This document shows positions 32,390 to 41,057 of a stretch of DNA of 64,000 nt, in pieces; within the stretch, counting starts at the first letter, position 1, and every line of letters starts with the position of its first letter. The notes beneath the pieces are model-generated. The model ran no database searches. It saw only the letters and a list, made by a program, of their open reading frames with translations, and was not told the origin of the DNA. The position numbers and the translations under genes were made by a program. The DNA comes from an uncultured Myxococcales bacterium (lineage in GTDB: Bacteria > Myxococcota_A > UBA9042), in the NCBI GenBank assembly GCA_903924465.1, contig CAIYBN010000040.1:62001-126000 (forward strand). Direction: 5' to 3'.

Positions 32390-33481
32390 CTAATCGTCCT
32401 CTTCTTCAAACTCCGCCATGGTCACCGCGCCCGCAAGCGGGAGACCGCCCGGCGGGTGGTCAAACGGCGAGAAGCGTTGCACTTTGGCTTCAGAACGCAA
32501 TTTGGCGAGCAGAATCGCGTCCAAACGAACCCACTTCATCCGCTGCACATACGCGGCAAGCTGCTGTTTGGCCTCGGCAAAGGTCGCCTTGTGCGCGTCA
32601 CGCCGCGCCACGAGCTTGAGTTGGTGCACGCCGAAAGGCGTCCGCACCAGCGGCGTTGTGCCCTCGACCTTCAGCGCCTCCACTGCCGCCCAACGCTGCG
32701 GCCCGAGCTCACGGTGGGTCTGCCACACGGGCGCCTTCGTTGGCCATTTTCCGGTCTTCACGCGCGCCGTCACGTGGGCTTGCGCGTCCGTGACCTGCGC
32801 GGCTGTCGGCGTCGTCGGCAGCGCCTCGGCCACTTCCAGCACTTGAACGGCTGCCGGCAGGGTCAAGGATCGCGCCTCACTTTCATAGCGTTCCCGCAGT
32901 TCAGCGTCAGTCACTGTGAACGGCGTCTGCCGCTCCACGAGCACGTGCAACTGCGCTTCGGTCGTGAGCGTGCGCAGGTGCGACTCCTCGCTGAGCCCGC
33001 GTTTGAGCAACGCGTGCAGCCAGTTGTCGCGACCACCGGCTTGTGCCACTTCTCGCGCCGCCGCCGCTGCGGCGCCTGTCTGCGCTTTCGCTGCCTCCGC
33101 GCCGATGGCCTTCTGCACGATCAGCGCGTCGATCCGCGCATCCAGTGCCGTCGCCGCCGCACGCATGCCCGTGACTTCATCGACGTCGTTGGCCAGAACG
33201 CCACCTGCCACGGCGGCTTGCAAATCGGCGACCAGATCCTTGCGGGCAATCGCTGTGCCGTCGACAATCGCGACCGGATCCGGCCAATCCGCCACGTGCG
33301 ACCACATCGTCGGCTTGTGCTGCACGCTCGGCGCGCGCGTGGACCGAGTGGACGGCGTCGCGTCCTCAGGCAGCGCGGCCGCCACCGTCGGAGCTTCCAC
33401 CGGCGGCGGCGTCGGTTCCGGTTCGTGCCGGCAATTCGCCAGCAAGATCAGACAGAGGCAACTAATCGTCCGCATCAACAT
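32390..33481 (-). CDS. SurA/PpiC-like peptidyl-prolyl isomerase lipoprotein
   Basis: ATG 33481 (or ATG 33475) overlaps the end of the upstream gene by up to 20 nt. The lipobox is LLANC (C17). After a Pro-rich linker, an N-terminal helical chaperone part (DPVAIVDGTAIARKDLVADL, LIVQKAIGAEA) is followed by a weak parvulin-type domain ending RTPFGVHQLKLVARR. This pattern fits SurA/PrsA-type periplasmic chaperones that help outer-membrane proteins fold. The parvulin core is diverged, so isomerase activity is uncertain. Its place directly before a porin gene suggests a dedicated chaperone. Confidence 0.7.
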   Translation of the reverse strand: MLMRTISCLCLILLANCRHEPEPTPPPVEAPTVAAALPEDATPSTRSTRAPSVQHKPTMWSHVADWPDPVAIVDGTAIARKDLVADLQAAVAGGVLANDVDEVTGMRAAATALDARIDALIVQKAIGAEAAKAQTGAAAAAAREVAQAGGRDNWLHALLKRGLSEESHLRTLTTEAQLHVLVERQTPFTVTDAELRERYESEARSLTLPAAVQVLEVAEALPTTPTAAQVTDAQAHVTARVKTGKWPTKAPVWQTHRELGPQRWAAVEALKVEGTTPLVRTPFGVHQLKLVARRDAHKATFAEAKQQLAAYVQRMKWVRLDAILLAKLRSEAKVQRFSPFDHPPGGLPLAGAVTMAEFEEEDD

Positions 33482-36047
33482 CCGCTCCTGCGTGCCCGAC
33501 CAGCCAATTCGGCCACGGCGCCGGCGTGCCCTTGTACATCAGCCAGAGCAGCCGGCCCAGTCCACGGTTCTGGTCCGGCGCATCAAATTTCATCGTGTCC
33601 CAAGCGTCCTGGATGCCCTTCGACCATATTTTGCCCTTTTCGTCCTTGTTCAGCGTGTCCGGATAGAGGCGATCGAGCTTGGTGAACGGTCCATCGTCGG
33701 GCTTGTCGGTGAAACAGCCATAAATCGGCGACGCGAGCGCATCCAACTCCGTCAGCGGCGTCACGTCGAGCATCCGTTCCAGCGTCGCGTGAATCGAGCC
33801 GGTCGCGTGGTGGTCGTGCACGACAGTGCCGTGCTTGACCCACGGGCTGACCACGATCAACGGCGAGCGGTGATAGGCGACCGAATCACCGCCATCTTGC
33901 GGGTCGTCCTCGAAGATGAACGCCACCGTCTCGTGCCAGGCCGGATGCTTGCTCAACGCGTCAATCACGATACCCGTGGCCAGATCGTTGTCGGCAATCA
34001 TCGAACGCGGCGAGACGTGATCGGGCGTGCCGCCGCAGCAGGTATGGTTGTCTGGCAGCAGGATGAACATGAAGGTCGGCAAGTCGTGGGTCTTGAACCA
34101 ATCGACCAGGAAGTTGGCGCGGTCCTCGTCCTTGACGCCGAGATTGAACACCACGCCTGGGTAGTCGGCCTGCAGGATGTTTTCAAAGAGATACTCCTGG
34201 TTCATGCCCACGATCTCGCCGAAATCCGCCGCCGAGTAGCCCCAGGCCAGCAGATTCGCGAACAGGAATCCTTGCCCCGGCGCAGAGATCTTGCCGACAT
34301 TCCAGGTCGGATCGGCGCTCGGGAGCCCGTAGAATTTTTCAATGTAATCAGAAGGCTTGCCCGCCGTCGCATAGCCATGACCGGTCGCCGAATAGTCGCC
34401 ATCGGTGTAGAAGTTGTCCAACAGGCAGTACTGCGCCGCCAGCTTGTGCAGATTCGGCGTGAATTCCTCGCCAAAGATCGCATACTTCGGATCGGCCTTG
34501 ACGTCCTTGATCGTCGTCCCCACGTCGCCGAGCTCCACGTCGAACGTCTTGTTTTCCCGCATGATGTAGACGATGTGCTTGATCTGCGGCGAGGCGCCTG
34601 TGGTCGGCATCACCGCTTTCGACTCCGGCGTCTGCGGCAAGCGGCCTTGCCCCGTCACGCCGACCATGTTGTCCAGCACATCTTTCTGGCCCTGGACGAG
34701 TTCCACGTCATCGGGCAGCGGAATCACACTCAGCGTGCCCATGTAGGACTTCTCTACCGACGTCGTGCCATCCCAAGGCGGGATGCCTGTGCCCTTGGCG
34801 TTCGCGACAAAAAGCGTCTTGCCGTCCGGCGACATGCCGATGCCCGAAGGATACCAGCCGACCGGAATGGCACCGATGATCTGGCCCGCCGCCGTGTCGA
34901 CCACGCTGACTTCATTGGACATCGCGCACAACACGTACAGCCGCTTGCCGTCTGGCGACAGGGTCATCAGCCCGGGATCCCGGCCGCGCGGCGCCATCAT
35001 CGGCTGATCCAGCGGCGCCATGCCAACCGGAATTCGCTTCAGGATCTGCAGCGTTGCCGCGTCGATCTGCGCGACCTCGTCGCCTTCCACGATCGACGCC
35101 CACAGCGTCTTGCCGTCCGGCGAAACGACGATGCCCTGCGCGTTGAAGCCCAGCGCGACAGTGTCCGTGGCCGTCGGCGAGACCGGATTCGCCAAGTCCA
35201 CGCGCTGGACGTTGCCATCCAACCAGGTGACGAGATAGGCGAATTTGCCGTCCTGCGACACGACCATGTCATACGGGTTGGGCGCCGTGAGCACCGCGTA
35301 TTTCTGATTGCCCGTCTCGGTGTCATACGCGGCAAAATGCTGCGTCCCAGCCTGGCCAAGCGTCGCAAAACTCGTTACGCCGTAAAGGGTTTTACCATCC
35401 GGCGACAGCGTGACCGCCATGAATCCGTCGGTGGGCGCATACGTCCGATCCGCGGTCAGCGTGCCGTCCGCCGCGATCTTCATCCGCCAAGCCGGCACTT
35501 GCGGGCCACCCGACGCATACAGGTACTGGCCATCGGGCGACACGACGAGAAACCGATACAGATCGGAGCGCGGCACAGCCTGAATCAGCTTCTTTTGCGC
35601 GACGTCATAGACCTGAAGGCTCGGGCCATCTTCGCGATCATTGGAAATATAGACGAACTTGCCATTCGGATGGACCGTCAGGCCCATCGCGTAGCTTTTC
35701 AATTCCACCTGATCGCCTGCGGGCGTCAGCAGGCGGCCATTGGGCAACACCCACACGCCGGGCTGAAATTGGCCGACCGTGAACGTCGTGGGAATTTGAA
35801 AACGCGATGCCGGCGGCGAGCCGAGTGGCATCGGCGGCGCTTTGTTGAAACCCAGGGCGCCATCTTGATCGAACACCTCGGGTCCCGACACCGTGTCCAC
35901 GGTCGCATCGGTCCCTGCAGTGGTCACATCGCCCTGGACATCGTCATTGGCGTTCACTTGCGCGTCGTCCGACGCCGTCGTCGCTTTCTGACACGCGACG
36001 ACGCCCACCAGCGTCACCAGCAACAGAACCGTCCGCAATTTCAACAT
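33462..36047 (-). CDS. YVTN-type beta-propeller / phosphoesterase-family lipoprotein
   Basis: ATG 36047 is taken since a GGGGGG tract stands 4 nt upstream and a lipoprotein signal ending at C19 (GVVAC) follows. Residues about 80-480 form a propeller with blade repeats such as VVSPDGQYLYASGG, TLSPDGKTLYGVT, VVSPDGKTLWASI, TLSPDGKRLYVLC and GMSPDGKTLFVAN. Residues about 480-861 are a phosphoesterase of the phospholipase-C/alkaline-phosphatase superfamily: IVYIMRENKTFDVELGD, NHTCCGGTPDHV, IFEDDPQDGGDSVAYHRSP. Such enzymes cut phosphate esters or phospholipids outside the cell. First gene of the minus-strand five-gene set. Confidence 0.85.
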   Translation of the reverse strand: MLKLRTVLLLVTLVGVVACQKATTASDDAQVNANDDVQGDVTTAGTDATVDTVSGPEVFDQDGALGFNKAPPMPLGSPPASRFQIPTTFTVGQFQPGVWVLPNGRLLTPAGDQVELKSYAMGLTVHPNGKFVYISNDREDGPSLQVYDVAQKKLIQAVPRSDLYRFLVVSPDGQYLYASGGPQVPAWRMKIAADGTLTADRTYAPTDGFMAVTLSPDGKTLYGVTSFATLGQAGTQHFAAYDTETGNQKYAVLTAPNPYDMVVSQDGKFAYLVTWLDGNVQRVDLANPVSPTATDTVALGFNAQGIVVSPDGKTLWASIVEGDEVAQIDAATLQILKRIPVGMAPLDQPMMAPRGRDPGLMTLSPDGKRLYVLCAMSNEVSVVDTAAGQIIGAIPVGWYPSGIGMSPDGKTLFVANAKGTGIPPWDGTTSVEKSYMGTLSVIPLPDDVELVQGQKDVLDNMVGVTGQGRLPQTPESKAVMPTTGASPQIKHIVYIMRENKTFDVELGDVGTTIKDVKADPKYAIFGEEFTPNLHKLAAQYCLLDNFYTDGDYSATGHGYATAGKPSDYIEKFYGLPSADPTWNVGKISAPGQGFLFANLLAWGYSAADFGEIVGMNQEYLFENILQADYPGVVFNLGVKDEDRANFLVDWFKTHDLPTFMFILLPDNHTCCGGTPDHVSPRSMIADNDLATGIVIDALSKHPAWHETVAFIFEDDPQDGGDSVAYHRSPLIVVSPWVKHGTVVHDHHATGSIHATLERMLDVTPLTELDALASPIYGCFTDKPDDGPFTKLDRLYPDTLNKDEKGKIWSKGIQDAWDTMKFDAPDQNRGLGRLLWLMYKGTPAPWPNWLVGHAGADVDADD

Positions 36048-36089
36048 TTTGCCCCCCACGCCGCAGCCCCGAATGCGCCCAGCGCGCGT

Positions 36090-36118
36090 ACGGTACGGCG
36101 GTCTGCGCCTTGTGGCAA
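36090..36118 (-). promoter_or_regulatory. Candidate promoter of the phosphoesterase-porin-phosphatase set
   Basis: On the minus strand, TTGCCA (36118-36113), 17 nt, TACCGT (36095-36090), about 43 nt before the start. The -35 box matches 5 of 6, the -10 box 3 of 6. I see no clear PhoB-type direct repeat here. Confidence 0.3.
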
Positions 36119-36169
36119 CGGCCCCGCGCAGTTGTTACCATTTCGCCGTCAACCTGTGCGTTTGGCCGA

Positions 36170-36199
36170 TTGACCGCCGGGGCCCACGCCGCCTAGGCT
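36170..36199 (+). promoter_or_regulatory. Candidate promoter of the outer-membrane protein gene
   Basis: TTGACC (36170-36175), 18 nt, TAGGCT (36194-36199), 16 nt before the ATG. The -10 box resembles that of the mraZ P1 candidate (TACGCT), also with an 18-nt spacer. Confidence 0.35.
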
Positions 36200-36215
36200 G
36201 TAGATGGGAGGATGG

Positions 36216-36956
36216 ATGCGTTGGGGAATCGTCATCGCTGGTTTTGCAATCGCGGCTCAGGCTTGGGCCGAGACGCCCTACGTCTATCAGCAGGGCGGCC
36301 TACAGGGCGAGCAGCGCACCGCGATTGAGTCGCAAACCACTGTGGGCACTCGGGAACTGCGGCCGCTGGGTGGGCGCGGCATCGAACAGGGCGTCCGCGT
36401 ACGCCACCAGATCCTCGACGGCACGACCGTGGAAGCGTTTGGCGGGGCGATTTGGCAGCCTGAAGCGACGGACCTGCGCGCCGGTGTCTTCGGCGCGGAA
36501 GTGATCCAGCGTGTCCTGACCCAGAAGCAGGTTGGCGTGAGCCTGGACGTGGCTTTGGGCGGCTATCGGGACGTGACCGGTGTTTTCGTGCCGCGTCTTC
36601 GCGCGCTGTTGGGGCGGAGCTGGGGTCGCCTGCACACCCAGGTGTCGGGCATCCTGGAAGCGCCGATTTCACACAACCGTGACCGCATCGATGTGATCGT
36701 TGGTGCGGGCGCAGCTTGGCAGGCCACGGCGCGGACTTCCGTGGGTCTGGAAGCGCTGGGCGAAGATCTGGAGGCCATCTGGGACAGCACGGAGTCTGAA
36801 GGCGGCGCGCGCTTGCTGGCAGGTCCCAGCGTGCATACCCAATTTGGCGCCCTGTACGTTCACGGCAACATCGGCGCAACGACGTTTTGGCCGGTGGCTG
36901 GCGCACAACCGCTGACCGGCGCGCTCGGCCGCGTCAATGTGGGCTGGCGCTTCTGA
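36216..36956 (+). CDS. Putative outer-membrane beta-barrel protein
   Basis: ATG 36216 follows GGGAGG by 4 nt and opens a signal peptide ending in AAQAWA; the upstream ATG 36204 would place the ribosome-binding site inside the gene. The 246-residue product is built of alternating hydrophobic strands (TTVEAFGGAIWQ, QVGVSLDVALGGY, LHTQVSGILEAPI, VHGNIGATTFW) and ends in VNVGWRF, a terminal-phenylalanine barrel signal. No family is recognised. Its last 23 nt overlap the convergent NUDIX gene. Confidence 0.6.
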   Translation: MRWGIVIAGFAIAAQAWAETPYVYQQGGLQGEQRTAIESQTTVGTRELRPLGGRGIEQGVRVRHQILDGTTVEAFGGAIWQPEATDLRAGVFGAEVIQRVLTQKQVGVSLDVALGGYRDVTGVFVPRLRALLGRSWGRLHTQVSGILEAPISHNRDRIDVIVGAGAAWQATARTSVGLEALGEDLEAIWDSTESEGGARLLAGPSVHTQFGALYVHGNIGATTFWPVAGAQPLTGALGRVNVGWRF

Positions 36957-37854
36957 CCACGTCACCGCGGATGAGCGAAAATCGGCCGTCGCGCAGGAGA
37001 AATCGGCTTTGGGGCACTGACTGACCAGTCTGCGCCCGCCACGTCGCGTGCTCTGGATGATCCACATCTTCGGGCAGGAGAATCGCGGGTCCATCCGGCG
37101 TCGCGATTTCGAAGTGCGGCTCGATGCACGGCCCAACGCCGCCTTGCCCAAGTCCCGCGATCACCGCCGCGGCATCTCGCGCCAATTCCGCCATCCGGAG
37201 CATCGTGTGCAGCGTCGGCGGAGGCAGCAGAATGGCCCCACCCGCGTCGTGTTCCGCCAATGCCGCGTCCGCGGTGCGCCAAAACGCATCACTGGCCTCG
37301 TGCGGATCGAGCGCAGCTTCCTGGCCTTCCGGCTGCATGGCGGCAAAGAACCAGGTATCGAAACGCCGCGGTTCGGCGCGCGGCGTCAGCCAGTGGGCAA
37401 AAGGTTCAAGCAGATCCAGCGCGAGCGTCAGGCCGGCATTTTGCACGGCTTCGTGCCACTTCCCCGCCGGCAGCTGGTGACCCTGCCGCGCGCCCTGCAA
37501 CACCGCATCGATCGCGGCCACGACCGTCGCGTCGACCACCTGCCCCCGCGCATCGCGCGCCAGCAGCACGTGCGCCTCCTCGTGCAGTTCACGGATCGCC
37601 GCCACGTGAATCCGCCAGGCAAGCTGGCCGTCGACAAGCGCCAACCGTTGCGCGCACGCCTCGACCGTCAGCCCGGCGGTCTGCGCTACGACGTCCGCAT
37701 CGTCCAGCTTGCCTCCGGGAAACACCGTCGCGCCGGCCATGAAGCCGCTCTGGCCGTGGCGGCGCACCAGGAACGTCTCCGGACCTGCGGGGGCGTCACG
37801 CAGCAGCACAACGGTCGCTGCGCTGCGGATCGGCGGCGTGGCACTCACTTGCAC
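36934..37854 (-). CDS. NUDIX hydrolase family protein
   Basis: The 306-residue product has a Nudix box spread as in the larger NUDT19-type proteins: VFPGGKLDD, then after an insertion AAIRELHEEAHVL (the RExxEE core). The family hydrolyses nucleoside-diphosphate-linked compounds, and NUDT19-like members act on CoA derivatives. GTG 37854 (or GTG 37848) overlaps the upstream stop, so it is likely coupled to the lipoprotein gene. Its substrate is not deducible. Confidence 0.8.
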   Translation of the reverse strand: MQVSATPPIRSAATVVLLRDAPAGPETFLVRRHGQSGFMAGATVFPGGKLDDADVVAQTAGLTVEACAQRLALVDGQLAWRIHVAAIRELHEEAHVLLARDARGQVVDATVVAAIDAVLQGARQGHQLPAGKWHEAVQNAGLTLALDLLEPFAHWLTPRAEPRRFDTWFFAAMQPEGQEAALDPHEASDAFWRTADAALAEHDAGGAILLPPPTLHTMLRMAELARDAAAVIAGLGQGGVGPCIEPHFEIATPDGPAILLPEDVDHPEHATWRAQTGQSVPQSRFLLRDGRFSLIRGDVVRSASPH

Positions 37855-39140
37855 TTGGGAAAGCCCGTCGTGTCGAGCACGCGTGCCACATAGTCCGGCA
37901 GGACTTCAGAGAAGAGCGAATCCCATGAAATGGGTTGGAAATCCGCGCCCGCGTATGGCGCCGGCGGCAAGCCATTGCCATAGCTGCCGGACAACCAGCA
38001 CGATTGTCCGCCAGCCTCAATCGCCGCGCAATCGTCGTCGCTCACGGTCGCGCAGCCCGGCTTGCCATTGGCATCGGGCATGTCGTTCAGCATGAAGAAA
38101 TTGGTCTGCCCGGACGCCATCGCCTTCATCGCCAATCGACTCGCCCAGTGGCTGGGCAGGCGGTGGTCGTACTTGAACTGGATGCGCTGATAGCGTGCGA
38201 CCACTTTTTGCAGCTTGGCGTACGGTTCGCGGTCAACCCACCAGGTGTTGTCGTCGCAGCCGTTGTTCGTCGCCGCGATCGGCCACGCGCCCGGGGCGCA
38301 GACGATGCTGGCGGGCTTGCCATTTTGCGCCGGCGGATACTGTGCAGAATGCGGCGCGACGGTGAAATGGCATGCGCTGTCGGACGCACCGACGCCATCG
38401 CCTGGGCCAATGTTCTTCTTGTCGTCCTCCGGTGCTTGGCTCATGGAGCAGCGATCCACCGGCCCTTCCACGTCGATCACGAACATGGCCGACGCCAGAT
38501 CCGCTGGAAATGCGTAGAAAGCCGCCGCCACGGGCACGATGCCCGTGCCGATCGTCAGGAAGCCGACTTTGGTCTTGTCCACGCCGACCGCCAAGGACTG
38601 TGTCTTGAACAGTTGCTGAACCGCCGTGGTATGCCACAGCGCGCCGTAGTCGTTGGTGCCACTGGAATGCTGGGCGCCATCGCCGGTGCCGGGCAAGTTG
38701 AACAGCAGCACATTGACATGCGCAGTCGCCGCGAGCTTCTTCGCCGGGTCCGTGTACAGCGGAAACGGCGCGGGGTCATAGTCGCCGACCACGATGACCA
38801 GCGGACAAGGAGCGGATGACGTGCAGTCCTGCGGATGCACCATCAACGCCTTGATCGCCGAGTCGTACTGCTGGCCTTGGTCGAAGATCTTGATGACAGG
38901 CGACAAATCGGTCGCCTCGACCTTGGACGTGTCCACCGCGATCGCGTCATGGCCGATTGTTTCGCCAGTGACCGTGTCATCGGTCACGGGCACGTCGTCC
39001 GAGCCGCCAGTGCTGTCGCTTGTGCCGCCGTCGCCAGTCGTCGCCTTGCTGCCGCAGGCGTGCACGCCGCCAAGAGCCAAGGTTGCCGCCAGGAGCGGGA
39101 CCGTCACGAATCGTCGGGTCAGAAATTTTTTGCCACGCAT
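37845..39140 (-). CDS. Lipoprotein with alpha/beta-hydrolase-like features
   Basis: ATG 39140 has GGAGG 7 nt upstream. The signal ends at C29 (GVHAC) and is followed by a Gly/Ser/Thr/Asp linker. The 431-residue product has hydrolase-fold-like strands (CPLVIVVGDYDPAPF, HVNVLLFNLPGTGDG). Where a nucleophile elbow would be expected, it reads LTIGTGIVP with no serine, so it may be a non-enzymatic relative. Several cysteine pairs suggest an extracytoplasmic location. The family is not recognised. Confidence 0.6.
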   Translation of the reverse strand: MRGKKFLTRRFVTVPLLAATLALGGVHACGSKATTGDGGTSDSTGGSDDVPVTDDTVTGETIGHDAIAVDTSKVEATDLSPVIKIFDQGQQYDSAIKALMVHPQDCTSSAPCPLVIVVGDYDPAPFPLYTDPAKKLAATAHVNVLLFNLPGTGDGAQHSSGTNDYGALWHTTAVQQLFKTQSLAVGVDKTKVGFLTIGTGIVPVAAAFYAFPADLASAMFVIDVEGPVDRCSMSQAPEDDKKNIGPGDGVGASDSACHFTVAPHSAQYPPAQNGKPASIVCAPGAWPIAATNNGCDDNTWWVDREPYAKLQKVVARYQRIQFKYDHRLPSHWASRLAMKAMASGQTNFFMLNDMPDANGKPGCATVSDDDCAAIEAGGQSCWLSGSYGNGLPPAPYAGADFQPISWDSLFSEVLPDYVARVLDTTGFPKCK

Positions 39141-39158
39141 CGAACACCTCCGTCGCGC

Positions 39159-39186
39159 ATTGTAGCCAGAGCCGCGCCAGTCACAA
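39159..39186 (-). promoter_or_regulatory. Candidate promoter of the hydrolase-like lipoprotein gene
   Basis: On the minus strand, TTGTGA (39186-39181), 16 nt, TACAAT (39164-39159; 5 of 6), only 18 nt before the ATG, so the leader would be short and mostly ribosome-binding site. Confidence 0.4.
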
Positions 39187-39383
39187 CTGCCCAAGTCCGT
39201 GATCGCGACTTTTGGCGTTTTTTCAAATGTATCAGTACGTTGCAGAGATGCGTGAACGCGACCGCAGAATTCGATCGCCACAACGATCGCGCGCGTCCGA
39301 GGCCTGGAGTCGCCGGTCACCACGGATCGCGGGCCAAGTGAGGCATTTCAGTGCCGAAAACAGCCACCGATCGCGGCCCGGCG

Positions 39384-39413
39384 TTGACACAAACACGTTC
39401 GGGCCACTACGCT
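39384..39413 (+). promoter_or_regulatory. Candidate mraZ promoter P1
   Basis: A perfect TTGACA (39384-39389), 18 nt, TACGCT (39408-39413). The MraZ box begins 3 nt downstream, the arrangement known for MraZ autoregulated promoters. Confidence 0.5.
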
Positions 39414-39416
39414 CGG

Positions 39417-39431
39417 TGGGAGGAAATGGGA
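39417..39431 (+). promoter_or_regulatory. MraZ-binding box (two TGGGA repeats)
   Basis: TGGGA at 39417-39421 and again at 39427-39431 with exactly 5 nt between. Published MraZ sites are direct repeats of TGGGN with 5-nt spacers just downstream of the mraZ promoter. Other species often have three repeats; only two are clear here. Confidence 0.7.
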
Positions 39432-39474
39432 TGAAGCGGATCACGGCGGGTGCCAACGGTCCGGATGGTAGCGT

Positions 39475-39504
39475 CTGACAGGTTCAAGCTCCGGTCCAGA
39501 TAAC
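39475..39504 (+). promoter_or_regulatory. Candidate mraZ promoter P2
   Basis: CTGACA (39475-39480), 18 nt, GATAAC (39499-39504), about 48 nt before the ATG. The -10 box is identical to that of the candidate promoter in front of ftsL. Confidence 0.35.
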
Positions 39505-39552
39505 TGCAAGGCGCAGTGACCCGACGAATCCTACGCAACAACTTGATGTCAC

Positions 39553-40023
39553 ATGCGATTTCGGGGTGAACACAACCAGCGGGTGGACGACAAATGCCGG
39601 CTGAGCATTCCGTCCGCTTTTCGCCAACTGCTGGAGCAGAATGGTGATTCACGCCTGGTGTTGGCCAAGTCGACGCTGCACCGGTGTCTGCAGGCCTACA
39701 CGGCGCGCGACTGGGAGATCCGCGAAGACCGGGTGATGAGCCTGCCGTCAGCGGATCCGGCCGTGCAAAAGCTGCTGCACTTTCAGTTTGCCAGCGCGCA
39801 AGCGGTCGAGCCGGACAGCCACGGCCGTATCGTGCTGGCACCGGCGCTGCGGGCTTGGGCGGGCATCGGCGCGAAAGAGGAAGTTGTGCTCATCGGTCAG
39901 GTGCGGAGATTCGAAGTGTGGTCGGGCGAGGCGTGGGCCGCGACGCAGGGCGACATCGAGCGTGCGATGACCGGCGAGTCCCTGGGCACCTGGAACCAGG
40001 CGTTGGCGGAGCTTGGGCTGTGA
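39553..40023 (+). CDS. mraZ: Transcriptional regulator MraZ
   Basis: The 156-residue protein has two SpoVT/AbrB-like (MraZ) domains: MRFRGEHNQRVDDKCRLSIPSAFR, and the second DxxxR motif in DSHGRIVLAPALR. MraZ binds TGGGN repeats before its own gene and represses or tunes the dcw cluster; such a box is present upstream. First gene of the cluster; its stop overlaps the rsmH start (GTGA). Confidence 0.95.
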   Translation: MRFRGEHNQRVDDKCRLSIPSAFRQLLEQNGDSRLVLAKSTLHRCLQAYTARDWEIREDRVMSLPSADPAVQKLLHFQFASAQAVEPDSHGRIVLAPALRAWAGIGAKEEVVLIGQVRRFEVWSGEAWAATQGDIERAMTGESLGTWNQALAELGL

Positions 40024-41045
40024 GCCGCGGGGCCAAGACCGCGGAATTGGAACGATTGTCGGCTGAGCGCGGGCAATCACAGGCTGAATTGACAACTTCG
40101 TCCTCACAAGAGTCGGGATTCGCCCATGTGACCGTGCTCCGCGATGCCGTGACCCAAGCGGTTGTGGCCGCGGCGGCTGGTGCGGATGACGCACTGGTGG
40201 TCGATTGCACGCTGGGCGGCGGCGGACATGCGGAAGCGATTTTGCAAGCGCTGCCCGGCGCGCGGGTGATCGGTCTCGATCGAGACGAGTCGGCGATCGC
40301 AGCCGCGTCGGCGCGCCTCAGCGCCTTTGGTCCGCGGTTTCGCGCCGTGCACACACCTTTTGGCCGTCTGGCTGAGGTCCTGCGTGAGCTGGGCCAGCCG
40401 GATGCGACCGCGATCATCGCAGACCTGGGCGTTTCATCGCACCAGTTTGACACCGCCGAGCGCGGCTTTTCGCTGCGTCACGAAGGACCGCTGGACATGC
40501 GGATGGACCGTTCGACGGGCCTGACGCTGGCGGAAAGGCTGGCCGCGATCAGCCTGGAGGAGCTCGCGGACGTGCTGTACGCCTACGGCGACATCCGTCG
40601 TTCGATCGGGACCGCGCGGATCGTGCTGCAGTCGGTTCAGGAAGGCGCTGACACCACCGCGAAACTGGCGCAGCGGCTGGCGGCGCGGTTGCCGCGTGAC
40701 CGCAACGTCCATCCCGCGACGCTGGTATTCCAGGCGCTGCGCATCTGGGTCAATGGCGAACTGGATGAATTGGAAGCGCTTTTGCGCGATGCGCCGGGCC
40801 TTCTACAGGAAGGCGGCGTGCTGGCGGTGATCAGCTTTCACTCCGGCGAAGACCGCCTGGTGAAGCAGGCGATGCGGGCGCAAGCTCCTAAAAAATATGG
40901 CGAATTCATGCGCGGCAAGCCGCAGGCGGCTGGGGACGAAGAAGTGCGGGACAACCCGCGTGCACGAAGTGCCCGGCTGCGGCTGCTGTGGCGAAGTCGC
41001 CGCGGTGAACCGCTGGATGGACCAGACGAGGACGAAGATTCATGA
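40020..41045 (+). CDS. rsmH: 16S rRNA (cytosine-N4)-methyltransferase RsmH (MraW)
   Basis: RsmH methylates C1402 of 16S rRNA. The SAM-binding part shows VDCTLGGGGHAEAIL and GLDRDESAI, followed by IIADLGVSSHQFDTAERGFSLRHEGPLDMRMD and AVISFHSGEDRLVKQ, all diagnostic. The GTG start overlaps the mraZ stop by 4 nt and gives 341 residues, with about 35 more at the N-terminus than the usual beginning (HVTVLRDAV); a start closer to residue 36 is possible. It is followed by the only sizeable gap inside the cluster. Confidence 0.95.
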   Translation: MSRGAKTAELERLSAERGQSQAELTTSSSQESGFAHVTVLRDAVTQAVVAAAAGADDALVVDCTLGGGGHAEAILQALPGARVIGLDRDESAIAAASARLSAFGPRFRAVHTPFGRLAEVLRELGQPDATAIIADLGVSSHQFDTAERGFSLRHEGPLDMRMDRSTGLTLAERLAAISLEELADVLYAYGDIRRSIGTARIVLQSVQEGADTTAKLAQRLAARLPRDRNVHPATLVFQALRIWVNGELDELEALLRDAPGLLQEGGVLAVISFHSGEDRLVKQAMRAQAPKKYGEFMRGKPQAAGDEEVRDNPRARSARLRLLWRSRRGEPLDGPDEDEDS

Positions 41046-41057
41046 GTGAGGGAGCAG

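Larger units (their letters stand above)
39141..39552. other. Divergent intergenic region ahead of the dcw cluster
   Basis: This 412-bp gap holds a minus-strand promoter candidate for the lipoprotein gene, two plus-strand promoter candidates for mraZ and an MraZ box. Otherwise I see no gene. mraZ itself lacks a recognisable ribosome-binding site directly before its ATG. Confidence 0.6.

Noticed and set aside
36048..36215. A PhoB box before the phosphatase set.
   Set aside because: No pair of CTGTCAT-like direct repeats with 11-nt phasing could be found by eye.
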